From the NCBI RefSeq assembly GCF_044383835.1, contig NZ_JBISEP010000003.1, positions 95,008-159,007 of the forward strand: DNA of 64,000 nucleotides. The letters run 5' to 3'. Shown here one piece after another: positions 53,838 through 63,124 of the stretch (position 1 is its first letter; the number at the start of each line of letters is the position of its first letter). The notes under the pieces are model-generated. The model did no database searches, was not told the DNA's origin, and was given only the letters and a program-made list of their open reading frames with translations. Made by a program: the position numbers and the translations under genes. Origin of the DNA: Paraliobacillus sp044383835 (GTDB lineage: Bacteria > Bacillota > Bacilli > Bacillales > Amphibacillaceae).

Positions 53838-53874
53838 AAAACGAGACAAGAGGGCTAAGCTCCCCTTGTCTCGT
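53838..53874 (-). terminator. Terminator of the yitT-family gene
   Basis: AACGAGACAAGAGGG pairs with CCCCTTGTCTCGTT (one bulge). It overlaps the stop codon and is followed on the minus strand by TTTTCTTTA. Confidence 0.85.
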
Positions 53875-54710
53875 TATACAATGGCTTTAAATCCTTTACG
53901 AATAACTTCTTGAACTTGATGAACAGTAACATATGCCGTACTGTCAATATCTCGAATCCGTTTTTTTAATTTGGCAAGCTCTTGTCTGTTAATCACAAGA
54001 TAGAGTACTTTTTTGTTGTCTCCTGTATAGCCACCATATCCATCTAAAACTGTAAATCCACGAGACATTTTGTGAATTATCGTATCGGCAATTTCGTCCG
54101 CTTGGTCAGACATAATAAATACAGCAACCCTTTCATCTAATCCCTCGATAAAGTAATCAATCACTTTCGCTCCAATATATACAGATATTAGTGTGTACAT
54201 CCCTTTATCAACCCCTATGACAAACAAGGAGCCAGCCACTACAACAATATCAATCAAAAGCATCGCATTTCCAATAGTCATTCCTAGATATTCATTTGCT
54301 ATTCTGGCAAGCACAGTCGATCCACCATTCGTACCGCCTGAGCGAAAAATTAACCCCAGGCCAATCCCTACTAATAAACCTGCAAAGATAGCGGATAATA
54401 ACGTATCATCTGTTAGCATGCGCCCGTAATCTTCGGTAACATATAAAAAAATTGATGAGGTAATGATAGAAAATATCGTATAATACAATGCTCTTTTTTC
54501 AAAAAAACGATAGCCTATCCCTACAAGAATGACATTTAACACGAAATTCACTACCCCGGTTGACCAGCCGAACAAATAATGCATAACTGCAGTTACCCCA
54601 ATAACACCACCTTCAGATAGCATATTTGGAATCATGTAAAAATTAACAGCAATAGCAAAGATTATTCCTCCAGCAATAATTAATAATAGATCTGTTATTG
54701 TTTTTTTCAT
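53874..54710 (-). CDS. YitT-family membrane protein (DUF161 with DUF2179)
   Basis: The 278-residue protein has about five to six helices (residues 8-190, with SEGGVIGVTAVMHYLFGWSTG and GLIFRSGGTNGGSTVLARI) and a C-terminal cytoplasmic DUF2179 domain (about 215-278, TVLDGYGGYTGDNKKVLYLVINRQEL). Homologues occur in several copies per Bacillus genome. The function is not established. It lies 25 bases after the PRD regulator gene but is preceded by its own weak GGATG site. Confidence 0.9.
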   Translation of the reverse strand: MKKTITDLLLIIAGGIIFAIAVNFYMIPNMLSEGGVIGVTAVMHYLFGWSTGVVNFVLNVILVGIGYRFFEKRALYYTIFSIITSSIFLYVTEDYGRMLTDDTLLSAIFAGLLVGIGLGLIFRSGGTNGGSTVLARIANEYLGMTIGNAMLLIDIVVVAGSLFVIGVDKGMYTLISVYIGAKVIDYFIEGLDERVAVFIMSDQADEIADTIIHKMSRGFTVLDGYGGYTGDNKKVLYLVINRQELAKLKKRIRDIDSTAYVTVHQVQEVIRKGFKAIV

Positions 54711-54735
54711 AAAAGCATCCCTTGTCTTTCTGTTT

Positions 54736-56655
54736 TTAATAATTTTGCATATCCATTAAAAAGGAGTCATAATCTTTATGATTAATTAATCGACTAACTT
54801 TTTCTTTATCTTGTGTCCATTTTGAAAACATATCACATAGAATAGGCAGATGATGATCACCGTCTCGCTTCGTCTTAATAAGAAATAATACTTTAATAAT
54901 ATCTTTGTCCCAAATAATTGGTTTTTTTAGTACAGCAATATAACAAATCGGTTTTCTACAGATCTTATAAAGATCTTGCAAATGAACGATATTGTTTCCT
55001 ATTTCATGAGAGATAAAGGGCGTATTTATTTTGGTTTTTTTCTCAATAATACCTAACCCTTGTAATTCTTGCATTATATTTTTTAAAATACTTCGTTTGT
55101 CCGTACCTTCTAATTGAAAGTTTGCATAAGCAGGTTTAAAATATCTTTCCATATCTAGTTGAAAAAGGTCAAGTCTATTTACTAATTGCTTAATTTTTTC
55201 AATATAATTCCCTTTTTCAATCGCAACTTGTGGAATAGCCCTTGATAGTCTGTGCTTGTAAGAAGACACCAGCACATCGATATCATTCATTTGCTCCATT
55301 GCTTCATCTAAGGAGTCATAGTTGATTAACTCATAATTATTTTCCGAGAAGTTCTCCTTTAATTCATTAATATACATAATCGTCTCTGCACGACCACGAC
55401 CACTAATCAAACAAATAGTTATCTTTTTTTCTTTTCTCAAATTACGTAACGCAACATTAAAATAGAGGGCAAGATAGCCGAATTCCTCTAAACTTATCTC
55501 GATTTGATAATGATCTTCAATCACCTTCACTGCAGAGATAGTAACTTTAGTAGCAAAAAGATACTTTTGCAGATTTTCATGAACGACCGGATTTCTTAAC
55601 ACAATTCGATGGTTCACTCTTTTAATCATTTGAAGAATGTGTAAGGGAAGATATTCATTAAGTACAGGATCGTTTGAAATATCGATATCAAAATTACTTT
55701 TAATTTCTGCATATACATCTTGCAATACACGATGCACTTCTGCTAACATCATTGGTTCTGTATCCGTTGATTGAAGCAATTGCTTGCTTTCTAAATGCAT
55801 GGCAATATAATAAATATCGCTTTTAGCTAGATTTGTTTTAAATACTTGGTTAATGGTGTCACAGAGCTTTTTACTCGCAAGATAAATCGTTGGATATGTC
55901 TCATTAATTTCCTTTTCATATTCTGATGAAATTTCTATAGTATGACCAGCATTGCTTCTAAAAATTGAAATTAATGCATGGATCGCTATATTTTTTAATG
56001 AAAAATCAGACAAAGATATACTATATTGATCACAAATCGTTCGCAATAGTTCTTCAACAAACGGAATCATCGTATGTTTGAGATCATACAATTTCTCCTC
56101 TAATTCGTTACTATTTTCAAACGTCGTTTTGTTGTGAAAGAAATATTCAGCAAAACAAATACGCTTATCCAATTCATCGCCCTTTATCGTAATCCCATAG
56201 TTTGCTTTAGAAACACAATGCAAGTGATATTTGGATAAAATTCGTTTTACTTCAGGCATATCCTGATTTAAGGTAGAACGGCTAATAAACATCTTTTCTG
56301 CTAGATGATCTAATTTGATATAGCCTTTACTTAGTAACAACGCTCGAATAATATAAAATATTCTTTCATAATTATTTCGTTTAAATAAGTTCAATCGTTT
56401 AATATCTATTGAAGCTAAACCTTTTGTTAAGAATTCTTTGGAATAATCATCTTTATACCATAAATGATAACCTTTATTAGGACTTGACTTTATTTCTATT
56501 CCTTCATTTTTTAGTTTCTTTTTCAACATTGAAATATCATTTTTAACCGTACGAACGGAAGCTTCCACCACTAATGCTAGACTTGAAGCAGTAGTCATTT
56601 CTTGTTCCTGTAACTCATTTAAAATAAGTAATTGCCTTCTATTGAAATCTAACAT
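54736..56655 (-). CDS. PRD-containing transcriptional regulator (ManR/LicR type)
   Basis: The 639-residue protein has two N-terminal helix-turn-helix modules (about 5-125), PRD1 (about 185-285) with VEELLRT and IAIHALI, PRD2 (about 300-400), an EIIB-like domain (about 405-490, but with SGRGRAE in place of a cysteine loop) and a C-terminal EIIA-like domain (about 500-639, phosphoacceptor candidate in NNIVHLQD). The EIIB phosphocysteine seems absent. It lies downstream of a mannose-family PTS operon, which it probably activates. AGGAGG precedes the ATG. Confidence 0.85.
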   Translation of the reverse strand: MLDFNRRQLLILNELQEQEMTTASSLALVVEASVRTVKNDISMLKKKLKNEGIEIKSSPNKGYHLWYKDDYSKEFLTKGLASIDIKRLNLFKRNNYERIFYIIRALLLSKGYIKLDHLAEKMFISRSTLNQDMPEVKRILSKYHLHCVSKANYGITIKGDELDKRICFAEYFFHNKTTFENSNELEEKLYDLKHTMIPFVEELLRTICDQYSISLSDFSLKNIAIHALISIFRSNAGHTIEISSEYEKEINETYPTIYLASKKLCDTINQVFKTNLAKSDIYYIAMHLESKQLLQSTDTEPMMLAEVHRVLQDVYAEIKSNFDIDISNDPVLNEYLPLHILQMIKRVNHRIVLRNPVVHENLQKYLFATKVTISAVKVIEDHYQIEISLEEFGYLALYFNVALRNLRKEKKITICLISGRGRAETIMYINELKENFSENNYELINYDSLDEAMEQMNDIDVLVSSYKHRLSRAIPQVAIEKGNYIEKIKQLVNRLDLFQLDMERYFKPAYANFQLEGTDKRSILKNIMQELQGLGIIEKKTKINTPFISHEIGNNIVHLQDLYKICRKPICYIAVLKKPIIWDKDIIKVLFLIKTKRDGDHHLPILCDMFSKWTQDKEKVSRLINHKDYDSFLMDMQNY

Positions 56656-56814
56656 GAGGATAGCCTCCTAAAAAAAATAACTGTAATCATCTGATTATAG
56701 TCATTTTATCGTAGGTTTACAGACAGTCAAGTCTTAACCCTAGTAATTGTGCAATTTGTCTTTATTATCATTCGTTTCTTAACTAATCCGTGCATGCAAT
56801 CGAGTGAACATTAA

Positions 56815-56838
56815 TGGGAGGGGGAAAATCCCCCCACC
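56815..56838 (-). terminator. Hairpin after the mannose-family PTS operon
   Basis: GGGGGA / TCCCCC with an AAA loop lies 3 bases after the EIID stop. It lacks a strong T-run, so termination or mRNA end protection is uncertain. Partial read-through into the regulator gene is possible. Confidence 0.5.
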
Positions 56839-56840
56839 GA

Positions 56841-57659
56841 TTAAATTAGACCTAGTAATGAGCCACCAATACCTATTGCGATCGTGATTAACAAAATAGT
56901 TGTTGGCTTCTTCCCTTTCTTCAATAAATAGAACATGAAGAGCGTATAAAGTAATGGTAATAATAATGGGAAAATTTGATCGATATAATCCTGCATCGGG
57001 AGCTTTTCTTCTCCGACCGTAAACACAAGAGCCGATTGTAATTTTACCATTGAGGCGGTCATTGCTCCAATTACCATCAATCCGACAATAGTTGCAGCCT
57101 TAGAAATTTTTTGCATAATTCCCGAGCTACTTGCTTTCCCCATAAGTGATGTACCGAATTTATATCCAAACACACCACCATAATAACGGACGAGCATATG
57201 GGGTACATTAAATAGTAATAAGAATAGAATAGGACCTAAAATACTCCCTTGTTGTGCTAACGATAATCCAATACCAACTGAAATGACTCTTAACGTTCCC
57301 CAAAATAATGAGTCACCGATACCTGCAAATGGTCCCATCAACCCAACTTTTACATTGTTGATAATACTTTTATCGAATTTAGGATTTTCACTTGCTTCTT
57401 TTTCAAGCGCTGTTGCTACACCAGTAATAGTTGTTACAACATGTGGTGTCGTATTAAAAATAGCCATGTGACGTTCTAATGCTTCCGCTTGATCTTTCTT
57501 ATTTTTATAGTAACGCTTAATCGCCGGCCACATACCGATAGAGAAACCCAGTGCCTGTTGTCTTTCGTAATTGTAGGAAGCTTCAAGCATGAAAGAACTC
57601 CAGAATATTTCACGCATTAATTTCTTTTCATCTTTGGTCAATTTCTTTTTCTCAGACAT
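56841..57659 (-). CDS. PTS EIID component, mannose/fructose/sorbose family
   Basis: The 272-residue membrane protein has the EIID hallmarks MREIFWSSFMLEASYNYERQQALGF, ATALEKEA, VGLMGPFAGIGDSLFWGTLRVI and HMLVRYYGGVFGYKFGT. Together with EIIC it forms the membrane channel. The ATG at 57659 has GAGGAGGAG upstream and overlaps the EIIC stop by 8 bases. Confidence 0.94.
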   Translation of the reverse strand: MSEKKKLTKDEKKLMREIFWSSFMLEASYNYERQQALGFSIGMWPAIKRYYKNKKDQAEALERHMAIFNTTPHVVTTITGVATALEKEASENPKFDKSIINNVKVGLMGPFAGIGDSLFWGTLRVISVGIGLSLAQQGSILGPILFLLLFNVPHMLVRYYGGVFGYKFGTSLMGKASSSGIMQKISKAATIVGLMVIGAMTASMVKLQSALVFTVGEEKLPMQDYIDQIFPLLLPLLYTLFMFYLLKKGKKPTTILLITIAIGIGGSLLGLI

Positions 57660-58431
57660 CGAATAACTCCTCCTCATCTGTTGTACTCGCTTCTGTCGTT
57701 TCCCCTTGCTTTCCCTTCATCTCAAATACAATAACGAATGCAAGAACTACTCCGAATAAAGTAATACCTAGAACTGGTAGGTTCAAATAAGCAAATAAAG
57801 CGAAGCCAAGTAAGAAATAAAGCACATTGTTTTTGTTCATCATCGGCAATAGTAGCAATGCAAACCCAACAGCTGGTAATAACCCTCCAGCTACTTCTAA
57901 TCCATTCTTAATCGCCTCAGGTATATTGTTAATAAATGCTTCTACTGCATTTGAACCAAATAAGATAGCAACAAAAGCGACTACAAAGTACATAGCTGAT
58001 TGTAGTAAAAGCCCAGCTATATTCAGAGTAATAAGACCTTTAATGTTTGCTTCTTTAGCAAGTCTCATTGCAAAGTCCATAAACCAACTTCTTACGATAA
58101 ATACAATAACTTTTAATGATTGCGCTAATAAAGCGATTGGTAAAGCGAGTGCTAAAGCTACGTCAGCACCATTTCCACTCATAATTGCAAACGTCGTACC
58201 TAGACCTGCTCCGACAAGAACATCTGGTGGAACAGCGCCCCCTACTTGAATAAATCCCATAAATACAAGTTCTAATGTTGCCCCTACTAAAATACCTGTT
58301 TGTAAATCTCCCAATGCTGCCCCGACAATCGTTGATACAACAATTGGTCGAATAACCATCGGTGTTCCGAGCATTTTTTCAACAAACCATAGAATGGCTA
58401 AAATTAAACCAACAATAATTGCTGTTTGCAT
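57652..58431 (-). CDS. PTS EIIC component, mannose/fructose/sorbose family
   Basis: The 259-residue membrane protein has EIIC-Man features: GTPMVIRPIVVSTIVGAALGDLQTGILVGATLELVFMG and GGAVPPDVLVGAGLGT, then a C-terminal acidic tail. It overlaps the EIID gene by 8 bases and follows EIIB by 24. Confidence 0.94.
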   Translation of the reverse strand: MQTAIIVGLILAILWFVEKMLGTPMVIRPIVVSTIVGAALGDLQTGILVGATLELVFMGFIQVGGAVPPDVLVGAGLGTTFAIMSGNGADVALALALPIALLAQSLKVIVFIVRSWFMDFAMRLAKEANIKGLITLNIAGLLLQSAMYFVVAFVAILFGSNAVEAFINNIPEAIKNGLEVAGGLLPAVGFALLLLPMMNKNNVLYFLLGFALFAYLNLPVLGITLFGVVLAFVIVFEMKGKQGETTEASTTDEEELFDV

Positions 58432-58455
58432 AGGTGTTTCCCCTCCGCTTCAAAT

Positions 58456-58941
58456 TTAGAAAGATAATTTCTTTTTTAAATCGTTATAGTTTTTAGCATT
58501 TTCATTAGGAACCTGACGAACCTCAATTTCAATTCCTTTTTCTTGAATTTTATCTAGATATGCAATATCTTCTTTTGATACATACACGGCAGGAGATAAT
58601 AACACCTTATCGTCATACTTTTGCATACCTCCTACGTTTAAAACAGGCTCTTCCTTAATTTGTTCCAATAACTCATATGCTGATTTTGGATTAGAACAAA
58701 TTACAAATACTTTCATCGATTGCAGTTTTGGATTCTCTACTAATTTTGCTGCCTCATCAACGGAACGAATAGCTAATCTAACTCCATCAGGATTGCTTGT
58801 TTTCAAAGCCATTTTTCGTATGTCGTCATTTGCTGCATTATCATCTGCGATTACAATCGCTTCATAAGATAGTGCAGATCTCCAACTATAGGCAACTTGT
58901 CCATGTAGTAAGCGATCATCAATTCTTAGTTTTACTATCAT
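58456..58941 (-). CDS. PTS EIIB component, mannose/fructose/sorbose family
   Basis: The 161-residue cytosolic protein has phosphohistidine H13 in DDRLLHGQVAYSW and the mid-domain VGGMQKYDDK loop, as in EIIB-Man/Sor proteins. AAGGAGG precedes the ATG. It is the second PTS gene of the operon. Confidence 0.93.
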   Translation of the reverse strand: MIVKLRIDDRLLHGQVAYSWRSALSYEAIVIADDNAANDDIRKMALKTSNPDGVRLAIRSVDEAAKLVENPKLQSMKVFVICSNPKSAYELLEQIKEEPVLNVGGMQKYDDKVLLSPAVYVSKEDIAYLDKIQEKGIEIEVRQVPNENAKNYNDLKKKLSF

Positions 58942-58965
58942 TGTCTATCTCCTCCTTGTTTTCAT

Positions 58966-59391
58966 TTATAGATCAAAATCATCATCCGCGTTTTCCTTCA
59001 TTTTATTGATTTCACCATTCGCGAAAATAATTTGTTCTCTTGACGTATTTACAATTTCTTTAAGTTTTTCCTCATTAATCTGATCTTCACCTAACATAAC
59101 CACTTCCAATAACACTGGAAGATTTACCCCTGAAATAAGATATACATTTTCTCTATTTAAATAACCAAGTGTTGTTTGGTTGACACTCCCACCGAAGATA
59201 TCGGTAAAAACAATTAATGTATCTTGCTCATCTAGCTTCGTTATAAATGCTTCTAATTTTTCATTAAAGGGCGTTTCATCTGTGTATGCATTGATGAAAT
59301 GTAAATTTTCTTGTTCACCTAGAATTAAATTAGTGGAAGAAACAATTCCTTCTGCAAACCTCGCATGCGTTGCTACTAAAATTTTCTTCAT
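58966..59391 (-). CDS. PTS EIIA component, mannose/fructose/sorbose family
   Basis: The 141-residue cytosolic protein has phosphohistidine H9 in VATHARFAEG and FTDIFGGSVNQTT, typical of EIIA-Man. It lies 18 bases after the SIS-domain gene, with GAGGGGGG before its ATG. Confidence 0.93.
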   Translation of the reverse strand: MKKILVATHARFAEGIVSSTNLILGEQENLHFINAYTDETPFNEKLEAFITKLDEQDTLIVFTDIFGGSVNQTTLGYLNRENVYLISGVNLPVLLEVVMLGEDQINEEKLKEIVNTSREQIIFANGEINKMKENADDDFDL

Positions 59392-59409
59392 ATCAATACC
59401 CCCCCTCGT

Positions 59410-60468
59410 TTACAATGTTTTATTAATATAATCTGTTACTTGTGGGTAAATCCCTTTCGTTAAATCTCTTCCCTTGTCTGTCGCTAACTGATAAGCCAGC
59501 ACTTGGAAGAAAGTAATGTATTCTAATGCATGGAACGATTTACTCACAGATTGTATACGAAAATCAGCTTTACTTGTATCACCTATCACATAACAAGGTG
59601 CAATCTCTTCAGATATGAAAGTTGCTATTTTACTTGCCTTTTCATCATCCTCACCTGCTCTGCTAAGAATGAAATAACCAATCGTACTATCAAAGGCGTT
59701 TTGTGGGCCATGAATCAGTTCTTCTAATTCAAAACTATTTGTGAAAACAGGTAGCATCTCCATGAATTTGATATCTGCTTCCTGTGCTACTGGCCATAAA
59801 TCATTTGTTCCGGCAAATAAAAAATTCGCTTTTCGCATCAGTTGATATTTATGCTTGTCATACCATGCCAAAGTATGTTGCGTAATAGCCGATAAATTAT
59901 TCGCCGTCGCTAAAAAATCATCTGCATATTTCTCTACATCATAATCTGAAATATTTTTATTTAAACGAGCAAGACAAATGAACAGCCAATACAGTGTTGC
60001 ACATGTTGCAGAATACCCTAGTGTTCTATAGATATACTCCTCATTCTCTGATCCAATTTCAATGGGAATGTTTGCCTCACTAGCTATTGGTGTGTCTAAT
60101 GTTTCCGTTAGTGAGATTGCTGTCAAGCCTTTTGATTTCACCAACTTTAATGCGTCATAGACGAGCTTTGTTTTTCCTCCTTGTGAAATGAAAATGTATA
60201 AGCTATCATTCCGCAATAAATCGTGATTGTAGTAATGAACAAATATATTCGGATAAACAATCTCAATCGGGAAACCGATTACATTTTCCGCAAAGAGCTT
60301 TGTTGTGAACGCTGCATTATAAGAAGTGCCAGATGCAATAATCACAATTTTTTTATAAGTAGTATCCGCTTTCAAATTATCTTGAAGTTTACTTTCTAGC
60401 ATGTCTTTATTACTTATGATTTTCTTTAACTGAACAGGAATTCGTTCAATTGTATCCATCATACTCAT
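59410..60468 (-). CDS. SIS-domain sugar-phosphate isomerase/deglycase
   Basis: The 352-residue protein has two SIS domains like the isomerase half of GlmS, with IASGTSYNAA and FISQGGKTK in the first, and FAGTNDLWPVA and ELEELIHGPQNAFD in the second. Relatives include FrlB/GfrF (fructoselysine-6-phosphate deglycase) and glucosaminate-pathway enzymes, often encoded with mannose-family PTS. An amino-sugar or Amadori-compound substrate is inferred. It is the first gene of the operon. AAAGGAG lies 7 bases before the ATG. Confidence 0.85.
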   Translation of the reverse strand: MSMMDTIERIPVQLKKIISNKDMLESKLQDNLKADTTYKKIVIIASGTSYNAAFTTKLFAENVIGFPIEIVYPNIFVHYYNHDLLRNDSLYIFISQGGKTKLVYDALKLVKSKGLTAISLTETLDTPIASEANIPIEIGSENEEYIYRTLGYSATCATLYWLFICLARLNKNISDYDVEKYADDFLATANNLSAITQHTLAWYDKHKYQLMRKANFLFAGTNDLWPVAQEADIKFMEMLPVFTNSFELEELIHGPQNAFDSTIGYFILSRAGEDDEKASKIATFISEEIAPCYVIGDTSKADFRIQSVSKSFHALEYITFFQVLAYQLATDKGRDLTKGIYPQVTDYINKTL

Positions 60469-60533
60469 TAAATCACTCCTTTGCTGTTTATGTTTTTATA
60501 ATAAAGGCATCGAAGGTTTTTATCCATATTTGA

Positions 60534-60557
60534 TTTTGCACGAATAATCATGCAAAA
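60534..60557. promoter_or_regulatory. Palindrome upstream of the mannose-family PTS operon, candidate regulator site
   Basis: TTTTGCACGA and TCATGCAAAA (9 of 10 positions complementary) flank ATAA. It lies about 70 bases before the SIS gene start, upstream of a TATTATAAA -10-like stretch (about 60499-60507). That is suitable for activation by the PRD regulator. Confidence 0.5.
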
Positions 60558-60994
60558 AAATACGTAATGCAAGCATGTGGCATTGATGATTGGGAGAACA
60601 GGAGGAAGGTACTCGATGGATTCTTGATCTTCCTAATATAAAAATAAGAAGATTAGTTACCTGTATAACAAACAGCCCCATCTCTCACCAACCTTGTTTC
60701 TCCAAAACATTTTTCTACCATATTGACAACTAAGGCATGCCACTACTTTTCTCATAAAAAAACGCTTATCCAACTCGCCGATAAATACACACATGGCAAG
60801 AGATTAAGTCGATTGGAATTGTTCGATATAGTACTATAGTTCGTGGTATTCCCTCCTTGCACCTTAGAAAATCAGTAAGAGGGAAAAAATGAAAAATACT
60901 GCATTCAAGCAATTTTATGGAAAATATATAATAAAAAAAAAAGGAAAGCTATGGGGATGTCTTTTGATAGGCAACTACATCATTTGCATCACTT
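60558..60994. other. Intergenic DNA, no gene supported
   Basis: A 41-codon frame begins at about 60889 behind AAGAGGG, but has no recognisable character and ends inside the repeat. Nothing else was seen in this stretch. Confidence 0.35.
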
Positions 60995-61156
60995 GCAACC
61001 GCATATTCCACTAATTCCTTCATTTCTAAAAATATGTATCAAGTTTAAGTCTTGTTCTTAACAGTATACTTTAATTTCATCTTCTTAATAATTCAAGCTG
61101 TATTCAATTCTTGCTTGACCTTGAGTTGAGACTCGTATATACCTAACAACGTTCAA
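60995..61156 (-). pseudogene. Serine-recombinase N-terminal fragment, copy 1
   Basis: From a TTG at 61156 behind GAGAGGGTGAG, translation gives MNVVRYIRVSTQGQARIEYS, then LNY-stop-EDEIKVYC-stop-EQDLNLIHIF, then RNEGISGICGC. That is the start of the serine-recombinase catalytic domain: the nucleophile in RVST, the EDEI..YC helix and the DEGISG-type motif. Two in-frame stops (TAA) interrupt it, and homology ends at 60995. Confidence 0.88.
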
Positions 61157-61188
61157 ATTTCTCACCCTCTCGTTACGAAAATTAAAAT

Positions 61189-61347
61189 TTATGTAACGCT
61201 TTTTAAACGAATAGCGAGTATTATACGACCATCTCTAATAAAAATACAACCCGATTTTATCTGCCCTGACGCTAAACTAGTTACCTTATTATGTAACCTA
61301 CCTTTTATCGCCACAAGCTTTGTCATTCTCATTAGTTTTTTAGCCAT
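61189..61347 (-). CDS. Short basic open frame upstream of the recombinase fragment, hypothetical
   Basis: A 52-residue frame begins MAKKLMRMTKLVAIKGRL and ends LAIRLKSVT. In repeat copy 2 the same region is frameshifted in an A/T run, leaving 41 codons. I do not recognise it. It may be a relic of the gene that preceded the recombinase, and the lack of a clear ribosome binding site argues against current expression. Confidence 0.25.
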   Translation of the reverse strand: MAKKLMRMTKLVAIKGRLHNKVTSLASGQIKSGCIFIRDGRIILAIRLKSVT

Positions 61348-61507
61348 TCCCTGTCATAACTACCCCTGCCATGTAAAGTGTCATCTCGCCTGTTTATCTT
61401 ATTATTTTCACAAACAAAGTACTAAAACAGAATGCCTTGACGGTACTACCTTCATGAGCTATGAATTTCAGTAAAGTATCATTCATTTTATCAAATGCAT
61501 AAATATC

Positions 61508-61684
61508 TCATAAAAAACACCTGTTACCTAGATAGGCAATCAAGTACTTTATTTTAATTCTATAAAGTAATTCATTACTAATTCTATCTGTAAACTCACG
61601 AGCCTGCTTAATTTCGTAAGATTTTGGTTTGTTCCCTGCAACAATAAATCGTATGTTTAAAATGTCGTCTCGACTAATTATCAT
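61508..61684 (-). pseudogene. Short open frame joining cassette DNA and repeat, unknown
   Basis: A 58-residue frame begins MIISRDDILNIRFIVAGNKP and includes SYEIKQAREFTDRISNELL. It looks like the tail of a real protein rather than random sequence. It has no ribosome binding site, and its last 11 codons lie inside the repeat, so it may be a truncated gene cut at the repeat junction. Confidence 0.3.
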
Positions 61685-61744
61685 TCGTATTTATATTATT
61701 ATGAAAAGTTCAGCCCTTTAAATGTAGCTTTCTATAAGTATCCA

Positions 61745-62182
61745 TTATTCTGATTCATATAAGTTCTTAAAGAACCCAGTAAAACTATCTGCAAGGATAA
61801 ACATATTGTCCATTTCGTCTTCGGGTTCTATATCATGAATCCAAAAATATACTTTTCCCTGATACTCTCCACTAACTCCTAATAAAATCTCATTTCCTCC
61901 AGGGTCATTACCAATTGAAATAAAATTTTCTGGTATTTCTCCTTCTAATACCTCAAAAACTTTACCTAAATTACTTTTCATATCACCAATCCCATAAAAC
62001 TTATTGACTAAACTCTCTCCTTCATTATCAGAGATTTTAAAGTTAGATTCTTGAGGAAATCCTCCATTGTATTCTAGTAGAAAATCAACATATTGCTTAG
62101 GTAGCGTAACTTCATACTCTTGTTCAAATTGTTTTATATGCTGTAAAGAAACTTTTGGATTTACACTAAGCATTTTTGTCAT
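61745..62182 (-). CDS. SMI1/KNR4-family immunity protein
   Basis: The 145-residue soluble protein has the SUKH/SMI1-KNR4 pattern: an N-terminal helix pair (IKQFEQEYEVTLPKQYVDFLLEYNGG), FYGIGDM, FISIGNDPGGNEILLGV, VYFWIHD and a C-terminal LADSFTGFFKNL. SUKH proteins neutralise nuclease toxins of polymorphic toxin systems; Bacillus YobK is one. It begins 18 bases after the toxin stop, with AGGAG before the ATG, so it is the cognate antidote of the upstream WHH nuclease. Confidence 0.9.
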   Translation of the reverse strand: MTKMLSVNPKVSLQHIKQFEQEYEVTLPKQYVDFLLEYNGGFPQESNFKISDNEGESLVNKFYGIGDMKSNLGKVFEVLEGEIPENFISIGNDPGGNEILLGVSGEYQGKVYFWIHDIEPEDEMDNMFILADSFTGFFKNLYESE

Positions 62183-62200
62183 ACTCTCACTCCTATATCA

Positions 62201-63124
62201 TTACTTATTTTTCCCATTAACCTTTGATTGACCACCAATGTGCCTAAACTCTCTGTGGATATCTTCATCTACTAGCATCATTGTTTTTCCATCTTCATGA
62301 TGATGCCACGTATAACCGTCTGGCGGCCTTCTAATATCTATTATTCGTGGATCGGTATCTTTTGTAAGTCTAGCTGCTTTGTTTGCATTTTCAAAATCTT
62401 TCGGATTATTTTTAGGAGAATGAACTCCTATTTTTACAGGCTTAACATTTGGATGCATAAAAGGTGTAAAATTTGGATAACCATTCGGGTAGCTTACTGA
62501 TGCTCCAGACTTGTTAGTATAAGTCCAAGTACCATTATTTTCGATGGAGATACTTCCACCTTTTTCATACCACTTTTCAGGTATTGGAGAGTTCATTGGT
62601 TTAATCTCCAATATCTCTTTAGTGAAATCTTCTATTTTTAACTTATTACCATTACCCGTACCCTTAGTAACTTTCGCAAAGCTCGTGTGTATCTCTTGTT
62701 GTACGTGAGTATCACGCATCGCGTTGATGGGTAAGCGTGGGCCTCCTGCCGTCGCAACATCCGTTTGTAAAACAAGTCCGTTAAACCAACGATCGACGAA
62801 GGATCTTGCCGATTGCGTGTTTCGAACGACGCGTTCATGTGCTTTTTTAGTGATATCTTTGGTAACAGCCTTAGATGCAGGTGTCAGTTCTATCGCCGTA
62901 GGAAGGATCCCTGCTAAACCGAGTGATAAGCTTGCTTGCCGTTGACTCGTAGTGAGCTCATTGCCTAACATATCTTTTCCAGTTAAATACTCAGAAAAAC
63001 CATTAGCGGAAATTAATCCATATATACCATATTCGGTGTTTTTTATGACTTGTAAGCTTTTTGTTGTTTTATACATATCGAATGCCGTAAGACTAGCAAC
63101 CGCATATTCCACTAATTCCTTCAT
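62201..63124 (-). pseudogene. Polymorphic-toxin C-terminal part (pre-toxin linker and WHH-type HNH nuclease), 5' truncated
   Basis: The 307-codon frame has a pre-toxin region (TGKDMLGNELTTSQRQASLSL, residues about 48-68) and a C-terminal HNH/Endo VII-superfamily nuclease of the WHH type (about 235-300: PDGYTWHHHEDGKTMMLV and IHREFRHIGG). No LXG or other secretion domain precedes it. Its apparent first ten codons (MKELVEYAVA) are the recombinase relic read out of frame, so the real 5' part is missing. The linker part (62690-62900) is clearly richer in GC than the nuclease tip, a mosaic typical of recombined toxins. The nuclease motif itself looks intact. Confidence 0.82.

Larger units (their letters stand above)
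60995..61541. repeat. Direct repeat copy 1 (about 547 bp), downstream side of the toxin cassette
   Basis: This stretch is repeated at 63096-63638 in the same orientation with roughly 90% identity by eye. Differences are single-base changes and small indels in homopolymers. Long identical tracts include ATAGCGAGTATTATACGACC and CTAGTTACCTT. It contains a decayed serine-recombinase start (60995-61156) and a 52-residue open frame (61189-61347). Confidence 0.95.

Noticed and set aside
60570..60600. Sigma-54 promoter (TGCCAC..TTGCA on the minus strand) for the mannose-family PTS operon
   Set aside because: The -24 element reads GC instead of GG and the spacing is one base short. The regulator has no AAA+ domain for sigma-54 activation.
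62638..62838. Frames on both strands inside the toxin linker
   Set aside because: They arise from the higher GC content of that segment and are shadows of the toxin frame.
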